NCBI GenBank assembly: GCA_026224775.1
Contig: JAMFRP010000006.1
Span: forward strand, 1-64,000
DNA length: 64,000 bases
Origin: Bacteroidota bacterium
Lineage (GTDB): Bacteria; Bacteroidota; Bacteroidia; Sphingobacteriales; Sphingobacteriaceae
Direction: 5' to 3'
This document shows positions 45,916 through 53,857 of the stretch, piece by piece; position 1 is the stretch's first letter; the number at the start of each line of letters is the position of its first letter. The notes beneath the pieces were generated by a model, which saw only the letters and a program-made list of their open reading frames with translations, was not told the DNA's origin and searched no databases. The position numbers and the translations under genes are program-made.

Positions 45916-46248
45916 TTACTGTTGTTTTAAATCCATTTTATCAGCAAAATGCGCGCAATAATCGCGAAGGTCTTCTACGATATTAGTTTCGCCAGTAGCG
46001 CGTAAAAAGCTATCGCCCATAGTTTGTAATGTTTCGTAAAAGAAACGTTTCATGTCGTCAACAGGCATGTCTTTAGTCCAAAGATCTATACGTAAGGTGT
46101 TTTTATAATTATGATCCCATAATGCCAACATCATTGATTTTACGGGTAGCGCCTCTTTAGTTTGTGAGTCTGTTGATTCCCACATAATGCTATCAGGCAC
46201 ATTATTCTCGTCCATATCAATGGTTAGTTTGATCTCAGCTTTCTTCAT
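45916..46248 (-). CDS. gldC: GldC, gliding-motility-associated protein
   Basis: A 110-residue cytoplasmic protein recognised as GldC from MKKAEIKLTIDMDENNVPDSIMWES at the start, the KEALPVKSMMLALWDHNYKNTLRIDLWTKDM block (about 31-61) and the acidic C-terminal helix. In Flavobacterium johnsoniae GldC assists the lipoprotein GldB and its loss reduces gliding. It is conserved in non-gliding Bacteroidota too, so its presence does not prove motility. It sits between two small membrane-protein genes in a minus-strand cluster. Confidence 0.9.
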   Translation of the reverse strand: MKKAEIKLTIDMDENNVPDSIMWESTDSQTKEALPVKSMMLALWDHNYKNTLRIDLWTKDMPVDDMKRFFYETLQTMGDSFLRATGETNIVEDLRDYCAHFADKMDLKQQ

Positions 46249-46254
46249 TTTTTA

Positions 46255-46521
46255 TTATCTTACAAGTAAAAATATTATTGCGGTCAAAGTTATAAAGCTT
46301 AGCTCTACAATCCATATTTTTTTAGTTTCCGGGAAGAAATTCCGAAGCATAACATCTAAAAATGACACAGCGAAAGCAAAGAATAAAAATATCCAACCGA
46401 TAGCGGTGCCCAATTGCCGCACCTTCATGCCTACTGTGGCAGCTCCATTAATCCAAACATAAACGGCGAGCACAAGAAATAATGCGCTCACTACATTTAA
46501 TGGGGTAATCTTAAACTTCAT
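46255..46521 (-). CDS. Hypothetical three-helix small membrane protein
   Basis: An 88-residue hydrophobic protein with helices at about 8-30, 36-56 and 66-86 and the basic segments KVRQLG and RNFFPETKK between them. No family is recognised. It is six bases upstream of gldC and nine bases downstream of the helicase gene, so the helicase, this gene, gldC and the four-helix protein gene may form one transcription unit. Confidence 0.72.
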   Translation of the reverse strand: MKFKITPLNVVSALFLVLAVYVWINGAATVGMKVRQLGTAIGWIFLFFAFAVSFLDVMLRNFFPETKKIWIVELSFITLTAIIFLLVR

Positions 46522-46530
46522 GTATTATAC

Positions 46531-47877
46531 TTAATGTTTTTTTCTATAGCTTTTTGGCGATTTTGTTCGGGGAGATTTTGAATTGGGATTCTTTTTATCT
46601 CGTTCAGCTTTGAACTTGATTTTTTGGTTCAGGGTTTTCTTTTCGTGGAAAGCACCTTTAAAATCAGGATCATCGCGGCGTTTCTGCATATCAATCTCAC
46701 GTGCCTGATCCTGTTTTTCATCATATCCTGTCACCTCAATAAACACCTCGGCAGGGATAGCCGTTACCGGGATAGTTTGCCTGATGAGTTTTTCAATCTT
46801 ATTTACGTAATATTCTTCAGATGGTGTACAGAAAGTAATTGCTTCACCGGATTGAAATGCACGGCCAGTACGACCAATTCGGTGTACATAATCCTCAATT
46901 ACAACAGGTACATCAAAATTAATAACGTGACTAACATCACTCACATCAATTCCGCGCGAAGCAACATCGGTAGCAACCAATATCTTCACTTCATCATTTT
47001 TAAATGAGTTGATGCTATTGATACGTGTATTTTGACCCTTATTAGCATGTAAAACCTTAACCTCCTTTTCGCCGAATTTACGCAACAGGAATTTATACAC
47101 ATCCTCTGCTGCTGCACGGGTTTTACAAAAAACAATTAGCTTTTTAATGTCATCCGGTGCATCTAGCAGGTTTTTAAGCAGATTAATCTTGGTCTTTACA
47201 TTGGGCACATGGTACAATACCTGGTTTACTGTTTGTGCCGGAGTTGCCTGTGGCGTAACTTCGATAATAGTTGGAAACTCAAGGAAGTTATTAGAAAGCT
47301 GATGAATCTTATCAGACATCGTAGCCGAAAACAGCAAATTCTGACGCTTAACCGGCACAACCTCTAAAATACGATTGATCTGTGGCATGAAGCCCATATC
47401 CATCATTTTATCGGCCTCGTCCAAAACCAACACTTGCAATGTTTTGGTTACAATATGCCCTGCCAAATAAATATCCATAAAACGGCCGGGGGTGCCTACT
47501 ATAATATCAACACCTTTATTGATGATCTCAATTTGAGTTTTTGGCCCTAATCCGCCATAAACAGAAACTATACGCAGATCAGTATAAACTGCAAATTGCT
47601 TTGCGTTTTCCTCTATCTGCATAGCCAATTCGCGGGTTGGCGCTATAATAATAGCCCTGGCGCTATCACCTTGTGCATATTTAAGCCGCATAATAATAGG
47701 CAACATATAAGCGGCAGTTTTACCTGTGCCAGTTTGTGCTATGCCCATTACATCCTGCCCGTTCATTATAGGCGGTATAGCTTTTTGCTGTATAGGCGTA
47801 GCTTCGGTGTAACCGGCATCAGCAATTGCATTCAGTATTTGCCGGTTAAAATTAAAATCCTCAAAAGTTACAGCCAT
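46531..47877 (-). CDS. DEAD-box RNA helicase (RhlE-like)
   Basis: A 448-residue ATP-dependent RNA helicase, chosen to start at 47877 (MAVTFEDFNFNRQIL) because this matches the family Q-motif region; 17 extra upstream codons are not conserved and run into a repeat. Motifs in order: Q motif (YTEATPIQQKAIP), Walker A AQTGTGKT, PTRELA, GG, TPGR, DEAD in VLDEADKMMDMGF, SAT, and in domain 2 the IVFC, ATDVASRGID and HRIGRTGR motifs. The C-terminal tail is basic (KKNPNSKSPRTKSPKSYRKKH) and likely binds RNA. Role: RNA remodelling, ribosome assembly or mRNA decay. Confidence 0.93.
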   Translation of the reverse strand: MAVTFEDFNFNRQILNAIADAGYTEATPIQQKAIPPIMNGQDVMGIAQTGTGKTAAYMLPIIMRLKYAQGDSARAIIIAPTRELAMQIEENAKQFAVYTDLRIVSVYGGLGPKTQIEIINKGVDIIVGTPGRFMDIYLAGHIVTKTLQVLVLDEADKMMDMGFMPQINRILEVVPVKRQNLLFSATMSDKIHQLSNNFLEFPTIIEVTPQATPAQTVNQVLYHVPNVKTKINLLKNLLDAPDDIKKLIVFCKTRAAAEDVYKFLLRKFGEKEVKVLHANKGQNTRINSINSFKNDEVKILVATDVASRGIDVSDVSHVINFDVPVVIEDYVHRIGRTGRAFQSGEAITFCTPSEEYYVNKIEKLIRQTIPVTAIPAEVFIEVTGYDEKQDQAREIDMQKRRDDPDFKGAFHEKKTLNQKIKFKAERDKKNPNSKSPRTKSPKSYRKKH

Positions 47878-47910
47878 TCTGCAAAGATAGTGTTTGCATT
47901 GGAAACAGAG

Positions 47911-47993
47911 CCAAGAATCAAGATACAAGAAGCAAGACGCTTCAAAAATGATCTTGATTCTTGACTCTTAATTCTTGATTCTTGTCTCTTCAC
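47911..47993. repeat. Inverted arrays of TCTTGAY heptamers between helicase and pyrC
   Basis: Bases 47952-47993 are six tandem heptamers: TCTTGAT, TCTTGAC, TCTTAAT, TCTTGAT, TCTTGTC, TCTTCAC. Bases 47911-47937 contain about four units of the same heptamer on the opposite strand (CCAAGAATCAAGATACAAGA). The two arrays can pair imperfectly. One TTG of the right array is placed as the -33 element of the pyrC promoter. Confidence 0.75.
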
Positions 47994-48003
47994 TCTATAT
48001 TTG
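47975..48003 (+). promoter_or_regulatory. pyrC promoter, -33 and -7 elements
   Basis: TTG at 47975-47977, an 18-base spacer, and TATATTTG at 47996-48003, matching the Bacteroidota TTG/TAnnTTTG arrangement well. Only four bases separate the -7 box from the chosen ATG at 48008, so the transcript would be essentially leaderless. Confidence 0.6.
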
Positions 48004-48007
48004 CACT

Positions 48008-49342
48008 ATGTCATCTATCCTCATAAAATCTGCCACTGTAGTTAACGAAAACAAGCAATTTGTTGCCGATGTATTTATTAAAGATGGTTTTATTGAACAA
48101 ATAAATAGCCAGATTAACAAAAATGCCGATCAGGTAATTAATGCTGAGGGATTATATTTATTCCCTGGATGTATTGATGACCAGGTGCATTTTCGCGAAC
48201 CGGGGTTGACTTATAAAGCTGATATTCATACGGAATCGCGCGCAGCTGTGGCCGGTGGTATCACTTCATTTATGGAGATGCCCAATACTGTACCCAATAC
48301 TTTAACGCAGGAATTACTTGAACAAAAATATGAGATAGGGAAGTGTAACTCATTGGCTAACTATTCTTTCTTCATGGGTGCGAGTAATGACAATATTGAT
48401 GAAGTATTAAAAACAGATACAGCCAATGTTTGCGGTATAAAAGTTTTCATGGGTTCATCAACAGGAAATATGCTGGTAGATAATCCAACAACATTGGAAA
48501 ATATTTTCTCTCAATCACCTATGTTGGTTGCAACCCATTGTGAGGATGAGGCTACTATCCGCAGCAATTTAAACCATTACAAACAATTGCTTGGCGAAAA
48601 TATCCCGGTGAAATTGCATCCAAAAATCCGCAGCGAAGAAGCTTGCTACCTATCATCATCAATGGCTGTTGAATTGGCTAAAAAGTATAACACAAGACTG
48701 CACATTTTACACATCTCTACCGAAAAAGAAACACACTTATTTAGTAATGATATTTCCCTAAAAGACAAGCGAATAACTGCCGAAGCCTGTATACACCATT
48801 TATGGTTTAGCGATAAAGATTACGATACCAAAGGCAACCTGATAAAGTGGAACCCGGCAGTTAAAACTGAAAACGATAGAGACGGCATTTTAAAAGCGGT
48901 TTTAGATGGACGGATTGACGTAATAGCCACCGACCATGCCCCGCATACTATTGAGGAGAAAGTACAACCATATTTACAGGCACCATCCGGCGGCCCGTTG
49001 GTACAACATGCTTTGCCTGCACTGTTAGAAATGCATCATCAAGGCAAAATAAGCCTTGAACAGATCGCAGAAAAAACGGCGCATAATGTGGCTATTTGTT
49101 TCCAGATAGATAAACGTGGCTTTATTCGCGAAGGCTATTGGGCTGATTTGGTTTTGATTGATCTGAACTCAAAATGGCAGGTAAACAAGGATAATATCCT
49201 TTACAAATGCGGCTGGAGTCCTTTTGAAGGTACCACTTTCCAATCCAAAATCACACACACCATAGTTTCAGGAAATTTAGCTTATAGCAATAACAAACTG
49301 AATGAAGGTATACCCGGTAAAAGGTTAAGTTTTACCAGGTAA
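48008..49342 (+). CDS. pyrC: Dihydroorotase
   Basis: A 444-residue cyclic amidohydrolase that closes carbamoyl-aspartate to dihydroorotate in pyrimidine synthesis. The start at 48008 (MSSILIKSATVVNENKQF) fits the amidohydrolase N-terminus and follows the promoter; 11 codons open upstream overlap the -7 box. Metal-binding and signature motifs are visible: DDQVHFREPGLTYKADI near 56-72, ATHCEDEA near 178, HILHIST near 234 and ATDHAPHT near 306. The length fits the type I (long) DHOase class used by many Bacteroidota. No other pyr gene is adjacent. Confidence 0.93.
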   Translation: MSSILIKSATVVNENKQFVADVFIKDGFIEQINSQINKNADQVINAEGLYLFPGCIDDQVHFREPGLTYKADIHTESRAAVAGGITSFMEMPNTVPNTLTQELLEQKYEIGKCNSLANYSFFMGASNDNIDEVLKTDTANVCGIKVFMGSSTGNMLVDNPTTLENIFSQSPMLVATHCEDEATIRSNLNHYKQLLGENIPVKLHPKIRSEEACYLSSSMAVELAKKYNTRLHILHISTEKETHLFSNDISLKDKRITAEACIHHLWFSDKDYDTKGNLIKWNPAVKTENDRDGILKAVLDGRIDVIATDHAPHTIEEKVQPYLQAPSGGPLVQHALPALLEMHHQGKISLEQIAEKTAHNVAICFQIDKRGFIREGYWADLVLIDLNSKWQVNKDNILYKCGWSPFEGTTFQSKITHTIVSGNLAYSNNKLNEGIPGKRLSFTR

Positions 49343-49347
49343 ACCAA

Positions 49348-49803
49348 CTAGTTTATTGCAAGTGAGATTTTCATGCCATGTTCGTTAGCGCCCGAGCTAT
49401 ACAAATCAAAGTCGGCGGTATATTTTCTATTTATATCGCTTTCCCATATTTGCTGCCAGGCTGCGCTAATTACTTCGGATAATTTATTCTTTAACGAATA
49501 AACCTGGTATTTGCCTGCCGATATAGCTACAGCTGTAAAGGTATTGTTGATTTTTGTTAATGAATTTACCTTACAACCCAATACCGCGGTATATTTCCCG
49601 GTATGGTCTGTTTCATAATCTGTATAAACACAATACACATCATCTGATGCCCTATCGGGGATGTGTTTTATCAAATTATCATCCATAAACTTAAACCAAA
49701 GCTCTTCTATATCTTTTTTTGACTGCCCATTTTGGTTACTTGTACGTACAGATATACCAACAATGTGAAATCCTTCTTGCTCTATTATTTCTGTTTTCAT
49801 CAT
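49348..49803 (-). CDS. GyrI-like/AraC effector-binding-domain protein
   Basis: A 151-residue stand-alone GyrI-like small-molecule-binding domain (SHS2 fold), with IEELWFKFMDDNLIKHIP near 33-50, the DVYCVYTDYETDHTGKYTAVLG strand pair near 55-76, and the AAWQQIWESD block near 115-124. Such proteins bind hydrophobic ligands or act as gyrase inhibitors. Two adjacent ATG codons are possible starts; the first overlaps the SRPBCC stop as TAATGATG. Last gene of the WYL-regulator operon. Confidence 0.83.
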   Translation of the reverse strand: MMKTEIIEQEGFHIVGISVRTSNQNGQSKKDIEELWFKFMDDNLIKHIPDRASDDVYCVYTDYETDHTGKYTAVLGCKVNSLTKINNTFTAVAISAGKYQVYSLKNKLSEVISAAWQQIWESDINRKYTADFDLYSSGANEHGMKISLAIN

Positions 49804-50231
49804 TATAATTTTTTAAGAATATCCTTCAATCCATTAAATACTGATTTCCAATTTTGCTCTGAGTGTTCTGCCGCTTGTTGGTTTTTAACACCATCCTGCG
49901 TAATTATTAGCGTAGTTATCTCATTATCTTCACTAAGTTCATACGTGATATTATTATAGTTCTCCGGCTTGTCTTCAGTTCCCGACATGCTGCTCCAGTA
50001 AGTGTATTTCAATAATTTAGGCTCGTCGATAGCTAGTATGATACCGCCATCCCGATATTTATGACCTTCCCACTCTCCACTAAAAGTAATTGGATGCCCT
50101 ACCTGCCAGTCGGATTTAAGCTCTGTACCAAAAAAGTATTGTTTTACAATTTTGGGGCCGGTTAAGCCCTGCCACACTTTTGCTATTGGCGCATTAAATG
50201 TGATGGTTGTTTTTGATGTTAATGTTTCCAT
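49803..50231 (-). CDS. SRPBCC/AHSA1-family protein
   Basis: A 142-residue protein of the START-like SRPBCC fold, starting METLTSKTTITFNAPIAKVWQGLTGPKIVKQYFFG, the classic AHSA1-type opening. FSGEWEGHKYRDGGIILAIDEPKLLKYTYWS and the helix-rich NWKSVFNGLKDILKK end support this. The start at 50231 is preferred because the 17 residues encoded upstream are not conserved. Family members bind hydrophobic ligands or, in eukaryotes, activate Hsp90; function here is unknown. It overlaps the GyrI-like gene (TAATG) and follows the WYL regulator gene after 75 bases. Confidence 0.87.
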   Translation of the reverse strand: METLTSKTTITFNAPIAKVWQGLTGPKIVKQYFFGTELKSDWQVGHPITFSGEWEGHKYRDGGIILAIDEPKLLKYTYWSSMSGTEDKPENYNNITYELSEDNEITTLIITQDGVKNQQAAEHSEQNWKSVFNGLKDILKKL

Positions 50232-50306
50232 AGTTTTGTAGTGGTTGATTGATAAATCAAAAATACAACCAGCTAATGACAACCCTATGTCAGTAGTAAA
50301 AAAGAA

Positions 50307-51251
50307 TTATAAGTTTTTTTGAAGAATAGCTTGAGTGATGACTTTTACCCGCTCTTTCAAACTATTTGGCTGTAGAATTTCGGCACGATCACCGAACATC
50401 ATGTACCAGTGAGCAAAGCCCTCAAGCGACGCGGTTAGGAAAGTCATCTCGATCATATTGCCAACCGTTTTTTCGGATACAAACCCACTCCAGTATTTTT
50501 GATAGCTTAAGTTCCCGTGGATCTCTTTATCTACCTTAATAATAACCGTTTCCAAATGCTTCTCTTTGGCGGTTTGGGCTATATAAGCTTTTAAGGTTGG
50601 ATGTTGATTGCCGTACAACTTACCAGTCACACTCAAGGTTTTTATACGATCGATCCTGAAATCGCGGTAATCCTTGCGTAACAGGCAATAGGCGATCAGA
50701 TGCCAGTAACCATCCATGAAAAATATACCCACAGGCTCAATTTCCCTTTTTGTATTTTCCTGGCTATGATGTGCAAAGTAATCAATACACAATACTTGCT
50801 TCTGCGAGATGCTATTTAATATGGTTTGAATATAATCGTTATGTGTTGTCTGTGGTTGCGACCGATTTTTAAATACATGTATATTGCTGTCAATATCCTC
50901 CAGCAAATCCTTTTCGGCATTCCGTAAAATAGCCCTGATCTTATACATCGCCGACTTATGATTGGCTACCGTTGATGCGTCTGTTAATTTTTCAATAAAC
51001 TTTTCAGCCGTTAAGAATGCTGTAGCTTCTTCTTTGGTAAATGTCACCGGTGGCAAACGGTATCCATCCACAATAGAATACCCCACACCGGCTTCGCCGA
51101 TTATCGGGATCCCTGCTTCTTCCAGGGTCCTTACATCGCGATAAACCGTACGCAAGCTGATATTAAAACGCTCGGCAATATCAGCCGCTTTTACAACCCT
51201 ACGCGACTGTAATTGAATAAGAATTGCTGATATACGGTCAATACGGTTCAT
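50307..51251 (-). CDS. YafY-type HTH-WYL transcriptional regulator
   Basis: A 314-residue regulator: an N-terminal DeoR-like winged helix (MNRIDRISAILIQLQSRRVVKAADIAERFNISLRTVYRDVRTLEEAG), a linker domain, and a C-terminal WYL domain with ISQKQVLCIDYFAHHSQ, EPVGIFFMDGYWHLIAYC (the WHL form of the WYL motif) and RDFRIDRI. Start at 51251 follows the family; a 12-codon upstream extension is rejected. WYL domains sense nucleic-acid or small ligands. It is the first gene of an operon with SRPBCC and GyrI-like ligand-binding proteins and is divergent from the YciI-like gene, so it may regulate both. Confidence 0.9.
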   Translation of the reverse strand: MNRIDRISAILIQLQSRRVVKAADIAERFNISLRTVYRDVRTLEEAGIPIIGEAGVGYSIVDGYRLPPVTFTKEEATAFLTAEKFIEKLTDASTVANHKSAMYKIRAILRNAEKDLLEDIDSNIHVFKNRSQPQTTHNDYIQTILNSISQKQVLCIDYFAHHSQENTKREIEPVGIFFMDGYWHLIAYCLLRKDYRDFRIDRIKTLSVTGKLYGNQHPTLKAYIAQTAKEKHLETVIIKVDKEIHGNLSYQKYWSGFVSEKTVGNMIEMTFLTASLEGFAHWYMMFGDRAEILQPNSLKERVKVITQAILQKNL

Positions 51252-51328
51252 ACCGCCAAAATACAGAAAACCAAGTTTGATAAGCAATTTTAAATAAAAA
51301 TACCTATAATTACCTCAAATAACTGATC

Positions 51329-51751
51329 ATGAAAAAACAACTGTTGTTAGCAGCATTTTTATTTGCATGCATAACTTGCTTCGCCCAACAAAAAACTGAG
51401 ATTAAGCTGCAGTATTTGCTCATTATCCGTTTTAAAACAGACTTTAAACCGGAAACGGATACCACAGTAAGTGTAAACATTAAACACTGGCGGGTATATA
51501 TGGGTGATTTGACTCAATCAGGTAAAATAGTTGGTGGCTACAGGCCGTCAGGCGATGGCATAACTATCAGCGGAACCCAAAAGGTTATAACAAAAACTCC
51601 ATATACAGCAAACAATGATTTAGTAAGCTCAGTATTAGTTATTAATGCTGATGATTTGAACGACGCCAAAGCTATAGCAGCTAAATGCCCCGCACTTGAA
51701 CTTGGCGGCAGTGTAGAGGTTCGCCCGATAATGAATACTGCAGGAAAATGA
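51329..51751 (+). CDS. Secreted YciI-like (DGPF) domain protein
   Basis: A 140-residue protein with a clear signal peptide (MKKQLLLAAFLFACITCFAQ, cleavage near residue 20). The mature part has the YciI/DGPF ferredoxin-like pattern: YLLIIRFKTDF, HWRVYMGDLTQSGKIVGGYRPSGDG, and LVINADDLNDAKAIAAKCPALELGGSVEVRPI. YciI-like proteins are normally cytoplasmic, so export is unusual. It is followed after 20 bases by the glycosylasparaginase gene. Confidence 0.82.
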   Translation: MKKQLLLAAFLFACITCFAQQKTEIKLQYLLIIRFKTDFKPETDTTVSVNIKHWRVYMGDLTQSGKIVGGYRPSGDGITISGTQKVITKTPYTANNDLVSSVLVINADDLNDAKAIAAKCPALELGGSVEVRPIMNTAGK

Positions 51752-51771
51752 AAATAACATCAACATAACAC

Positions 51772-52794
51772 ATGTATAGCCGTCGTAAATTTTTAAAAGT
51801 ATCTGCTGCAAGTGCATCATTAGCAGCTATATCTAATTCAATACTAGCTAGGCCAATTATTAAAAGCGAGCCTGCTGATTTCCCGATAGTAATTTCAACC
51901 TGGAATTTCGGCATACAAGCTAACCAGGAAGCGTGGAAAACGCTTTCCGCAGGTGGTCGTGCGCTGGATGCCGTTGAAGCCGGTGTGCGTATACCCGAGG
52001 CTGATATGAAAAACCATACTGTAGGTCGTGCTGGTTATCCCGATAGAGACGGGCACGTTACCCTTGATGCCTGTATAATGGATGAATTAGGTAATTGCGG
52101 ATCAGTTGCTGCAATGGAATACATAGCGCATCCAATATCTGTTGCCCGTTTGGTGATGGAAAAAACGCCACATATTATGTTGGTAGGCGAAGGCGCTACA
52201 CAATTCGCAGTTGAGCAAGGCTTCAAAAAAGAAAAGTTACTTACGCCGGAATCCGAAAAAGCATGGAAAGACTGGCTGGTGACCGCCAAATATGCCCCGG
52301 TAATGAATATTGAAGATCAGCAACATACTCCCGGGAGTAAATATAACCACGATACCATTGGCATGTTGGCCATTGATGCCAAAGGAAATATTTCAGGCGC
52401 TTGCACAACCAGCGGCATGGCATTTAAAATGCATGGCCGTGTTGGTGACAGCCCAATTATTGGAGCCGGTTTGTTTGTTGACAATGAGGTTGGTGGCGCT
52501 ACCTCAACCGGGGTTGGCGAAGAGGTGATACGTAACGTGGGCAGCTTTTTAGTTGTTGAACTGATGCGCCAGGGCTATCATCCGGAAGATGCCTGCAGAA
52601 TGGCGGTAGAACGCATCATCAAAAAGAAGCCTGAAACATCTAAAAACATACAGGTTGGCTTTTTAGCTATAAACAAAAAAGGCGAGCATGGCGCTTATGC
52701 CATACAACGGGGCTTTGAATATGCGGTTTGCAATAGTAAAACCCAGGATTTGCTAATCCCCGGTAAAAGTGCCTATGAAACAGTAGGTTATTAA
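51772..52794 (+). CDS. Tat-exported glycosylasparaginase (N-terminal-nucleophile hydrolase)
   Basis: A 340-residue N4-(beta-N-acetylglucosaminyl)-L-asparaginase-type enzyme, which cleaves the GlcNAc-Asn bond of glycopeptides. The leader MYSRRKFLKVSAASASLAAIS carries the twin-arginine motif RRKFLK. Autocleavage should occur before the Thr in HDTIGMLAIDAKG near residue 201, and the beta-chain has TTSGMAFKMHGRVGDSPIIGAG and GGATSTGVGEE. Exported homologues exist in Elizabethkingia (Flavobacterium) meningosepticum. Its substrates would be glycopeptides taken up from the environment. Confidence 0.92.
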   Translation: MYSRRKFLKVSAASASLAAISNSILARPIIKSEPADFPIVISTWNFGIQANQEAWKTLSAGGRALDAVEAGVRIPEADMKNHTVGRAGYPDRDGHVTLDACIMDELGNCGSVAAMEYIAHPISVARLVMEKTPHIMLVGEGATQFAVEQGFKKEKLLTPESEKAWKDWLVTAKYAPVMNIEDQQHTPGSKYNHDTIGMLAIDAKGNISGACTTSGMAFKMHGRVGDSPIIGAGLFVDNEVGGATSTGVGEEVIRNVGSFLVVELMRQGYHPEDACRMAVERIIKKKPETSKNIQVGFLAINKKGEHGAYAIQRGFEYAVCNSKTQDLLIPGKSAYETVGY

Positions 52795-52862
52795 CAATAA
52801 TCACATAAAATGAACAAAACTCTTTTAGATAAGTCTTGTTCGTATATCACCAAATTACAAAA

Positions 52863-53606
52863 ATGATTGCTCTTGAAGTTTGCGCAAACTCTATAAATTC
52901 GGCCTTAGCAGCACAGAATGGCGGAGCTGTGCGTGTAGAGTTATGCGATAACCTGAAAGAAGGCGGCACTACCCCATCTGCTGGACAAATCACCCTGGCA
53001 CGCAAGTTTCTGCATATCAAACTGTATGTATTAATACGACCCCGCAGCGGCGATTTCTTGTATAACGATATTGAATACCAAACCATGCAGGCCGACATAA
53101 GATACTGTATTGAAGCCGGTTGTGATGGCATTGTAATAGGTATACTTAATGTAGATGGTACCATAGATAAAGAACGCAACCTGGAGTTAGTGCGAATGGC
53201 TAAACAATTCGGTTTGGGTGTTACCTTTCATCGGGCGTTTGATGTTTGTGCCAATTTATACCAGGCGCTTGAAGATATTATTGAACTTGGTTGCGAGCGC
53301 ATCTTAACCTCAGGCGGTAAAAGTAGCGCGATGGAAGGATCGGCGATGCTTGCGCATTTGGTTGAGAAAGCTGCCGGGCGCATCAGCATTATGGCCGGGG
53401 CGGGTGTAAATGAGCATAACGCCGCCGACCTGGTACATTATACAGGCGTACAAGAGATCCATTCATCAGCAAGGATTATGATTCCAAGTCAAATGAAATT
53501 TCAAAACGACCACATAGCTATGGGTGATGCCATGCATGATGAGTACAGTTTTGACCAAACCGATGTGGATCGGGTAAAAAAACTTATACAGCTGGTTAAT
53601 GCCTGA
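52863..53606 (+). CDS. cutC: CutC-family protein
   Basis: A 247-residue TIM-barrel protein with the family start IALEVCANSINSALAAQNGGAVRVELCDNLKEGGTTPS and blocks RPRSGDFLYND, GCDGIVIGILN, TFHRAFDV and RILTSGG, the last two lining the barrel mouth. The start at 52863 is chosen from the conserved N-terminus; nine codons upstream are unlikely. CutC was first linked to copper tolerance in E. coli, a role since questioned, so the name only indicates the family. Its TGA is two bases before copy 2 of the 92-bp repeat. Confidence 0.9.
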   Translation: MIALEVCANSINSALAAQNGGAVRVELCDNLKEGGTTPSAGQITLARKFLHIKLYVLIRPRSGDFLYNDIEYQTMQADIRYCIEAGCDGIVIGILNVDGTIDKERNLELVRMAKQFGLGVTFHRAFDVCANLYQALEDIIELGCERILTSGGKSSAMEGSAMLAHLVEKAAGRISIMAGAGVNEHNAADLVHYTGVQEIHSSARIMIPSQMKFQNDHIAMGDAMHDEYSFDQTDVDRVKKLIQLVNA

Positions 53607-53607
53607 G

Positions 53608-53699
53608 TGTACCACGGTACACGTGAAACACCTGGTACAGTTGGTACACTTTTCGCCCAAAAATCGCCATTTTTGACCCTAAAAAGGCGGTTTTTAGAT
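53608..53699 (-). repeat. 92-bp dispersed repeat, copy 2
   Basis: The reverse complement matches 30725-30816: 41 of 46 bases in the core (TGTACCAGGTGTTTCACGTG) and 18 of 20 at the far end, with equal spacing. It starts two bases after the cutC stop. The AT-rich sequence to 53857 continues as runs of TTTTT/AAAAA with weak similarity to the flank of copy 1 and holds no gene. Confidence 0.8.
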
Positions 53700-53857
53700 T
53701 GAAAATTATCGTTTTTAAGCCTGTTTTAAGCTCAAAAATGACCAAAAAGCATCATTTTTTTACTCTTTTTGACCGTAAAACAGCGAAAAAACAACGCTTT
53801 TTCACCAAAAAAATCAACAATTTATACTTGTTAGATTTTTTCGGAAACTGCTTCTAC

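Noticed and set aside
46624-47007. Plus-strand open frame of 127 codons
   Set aside because: Antisense to the DEAD-box helicase motifs IV-VI.
47911-47993. Possible CRISPR array
   Set aside because: The units are only seven bases, contiguous and without spacers.
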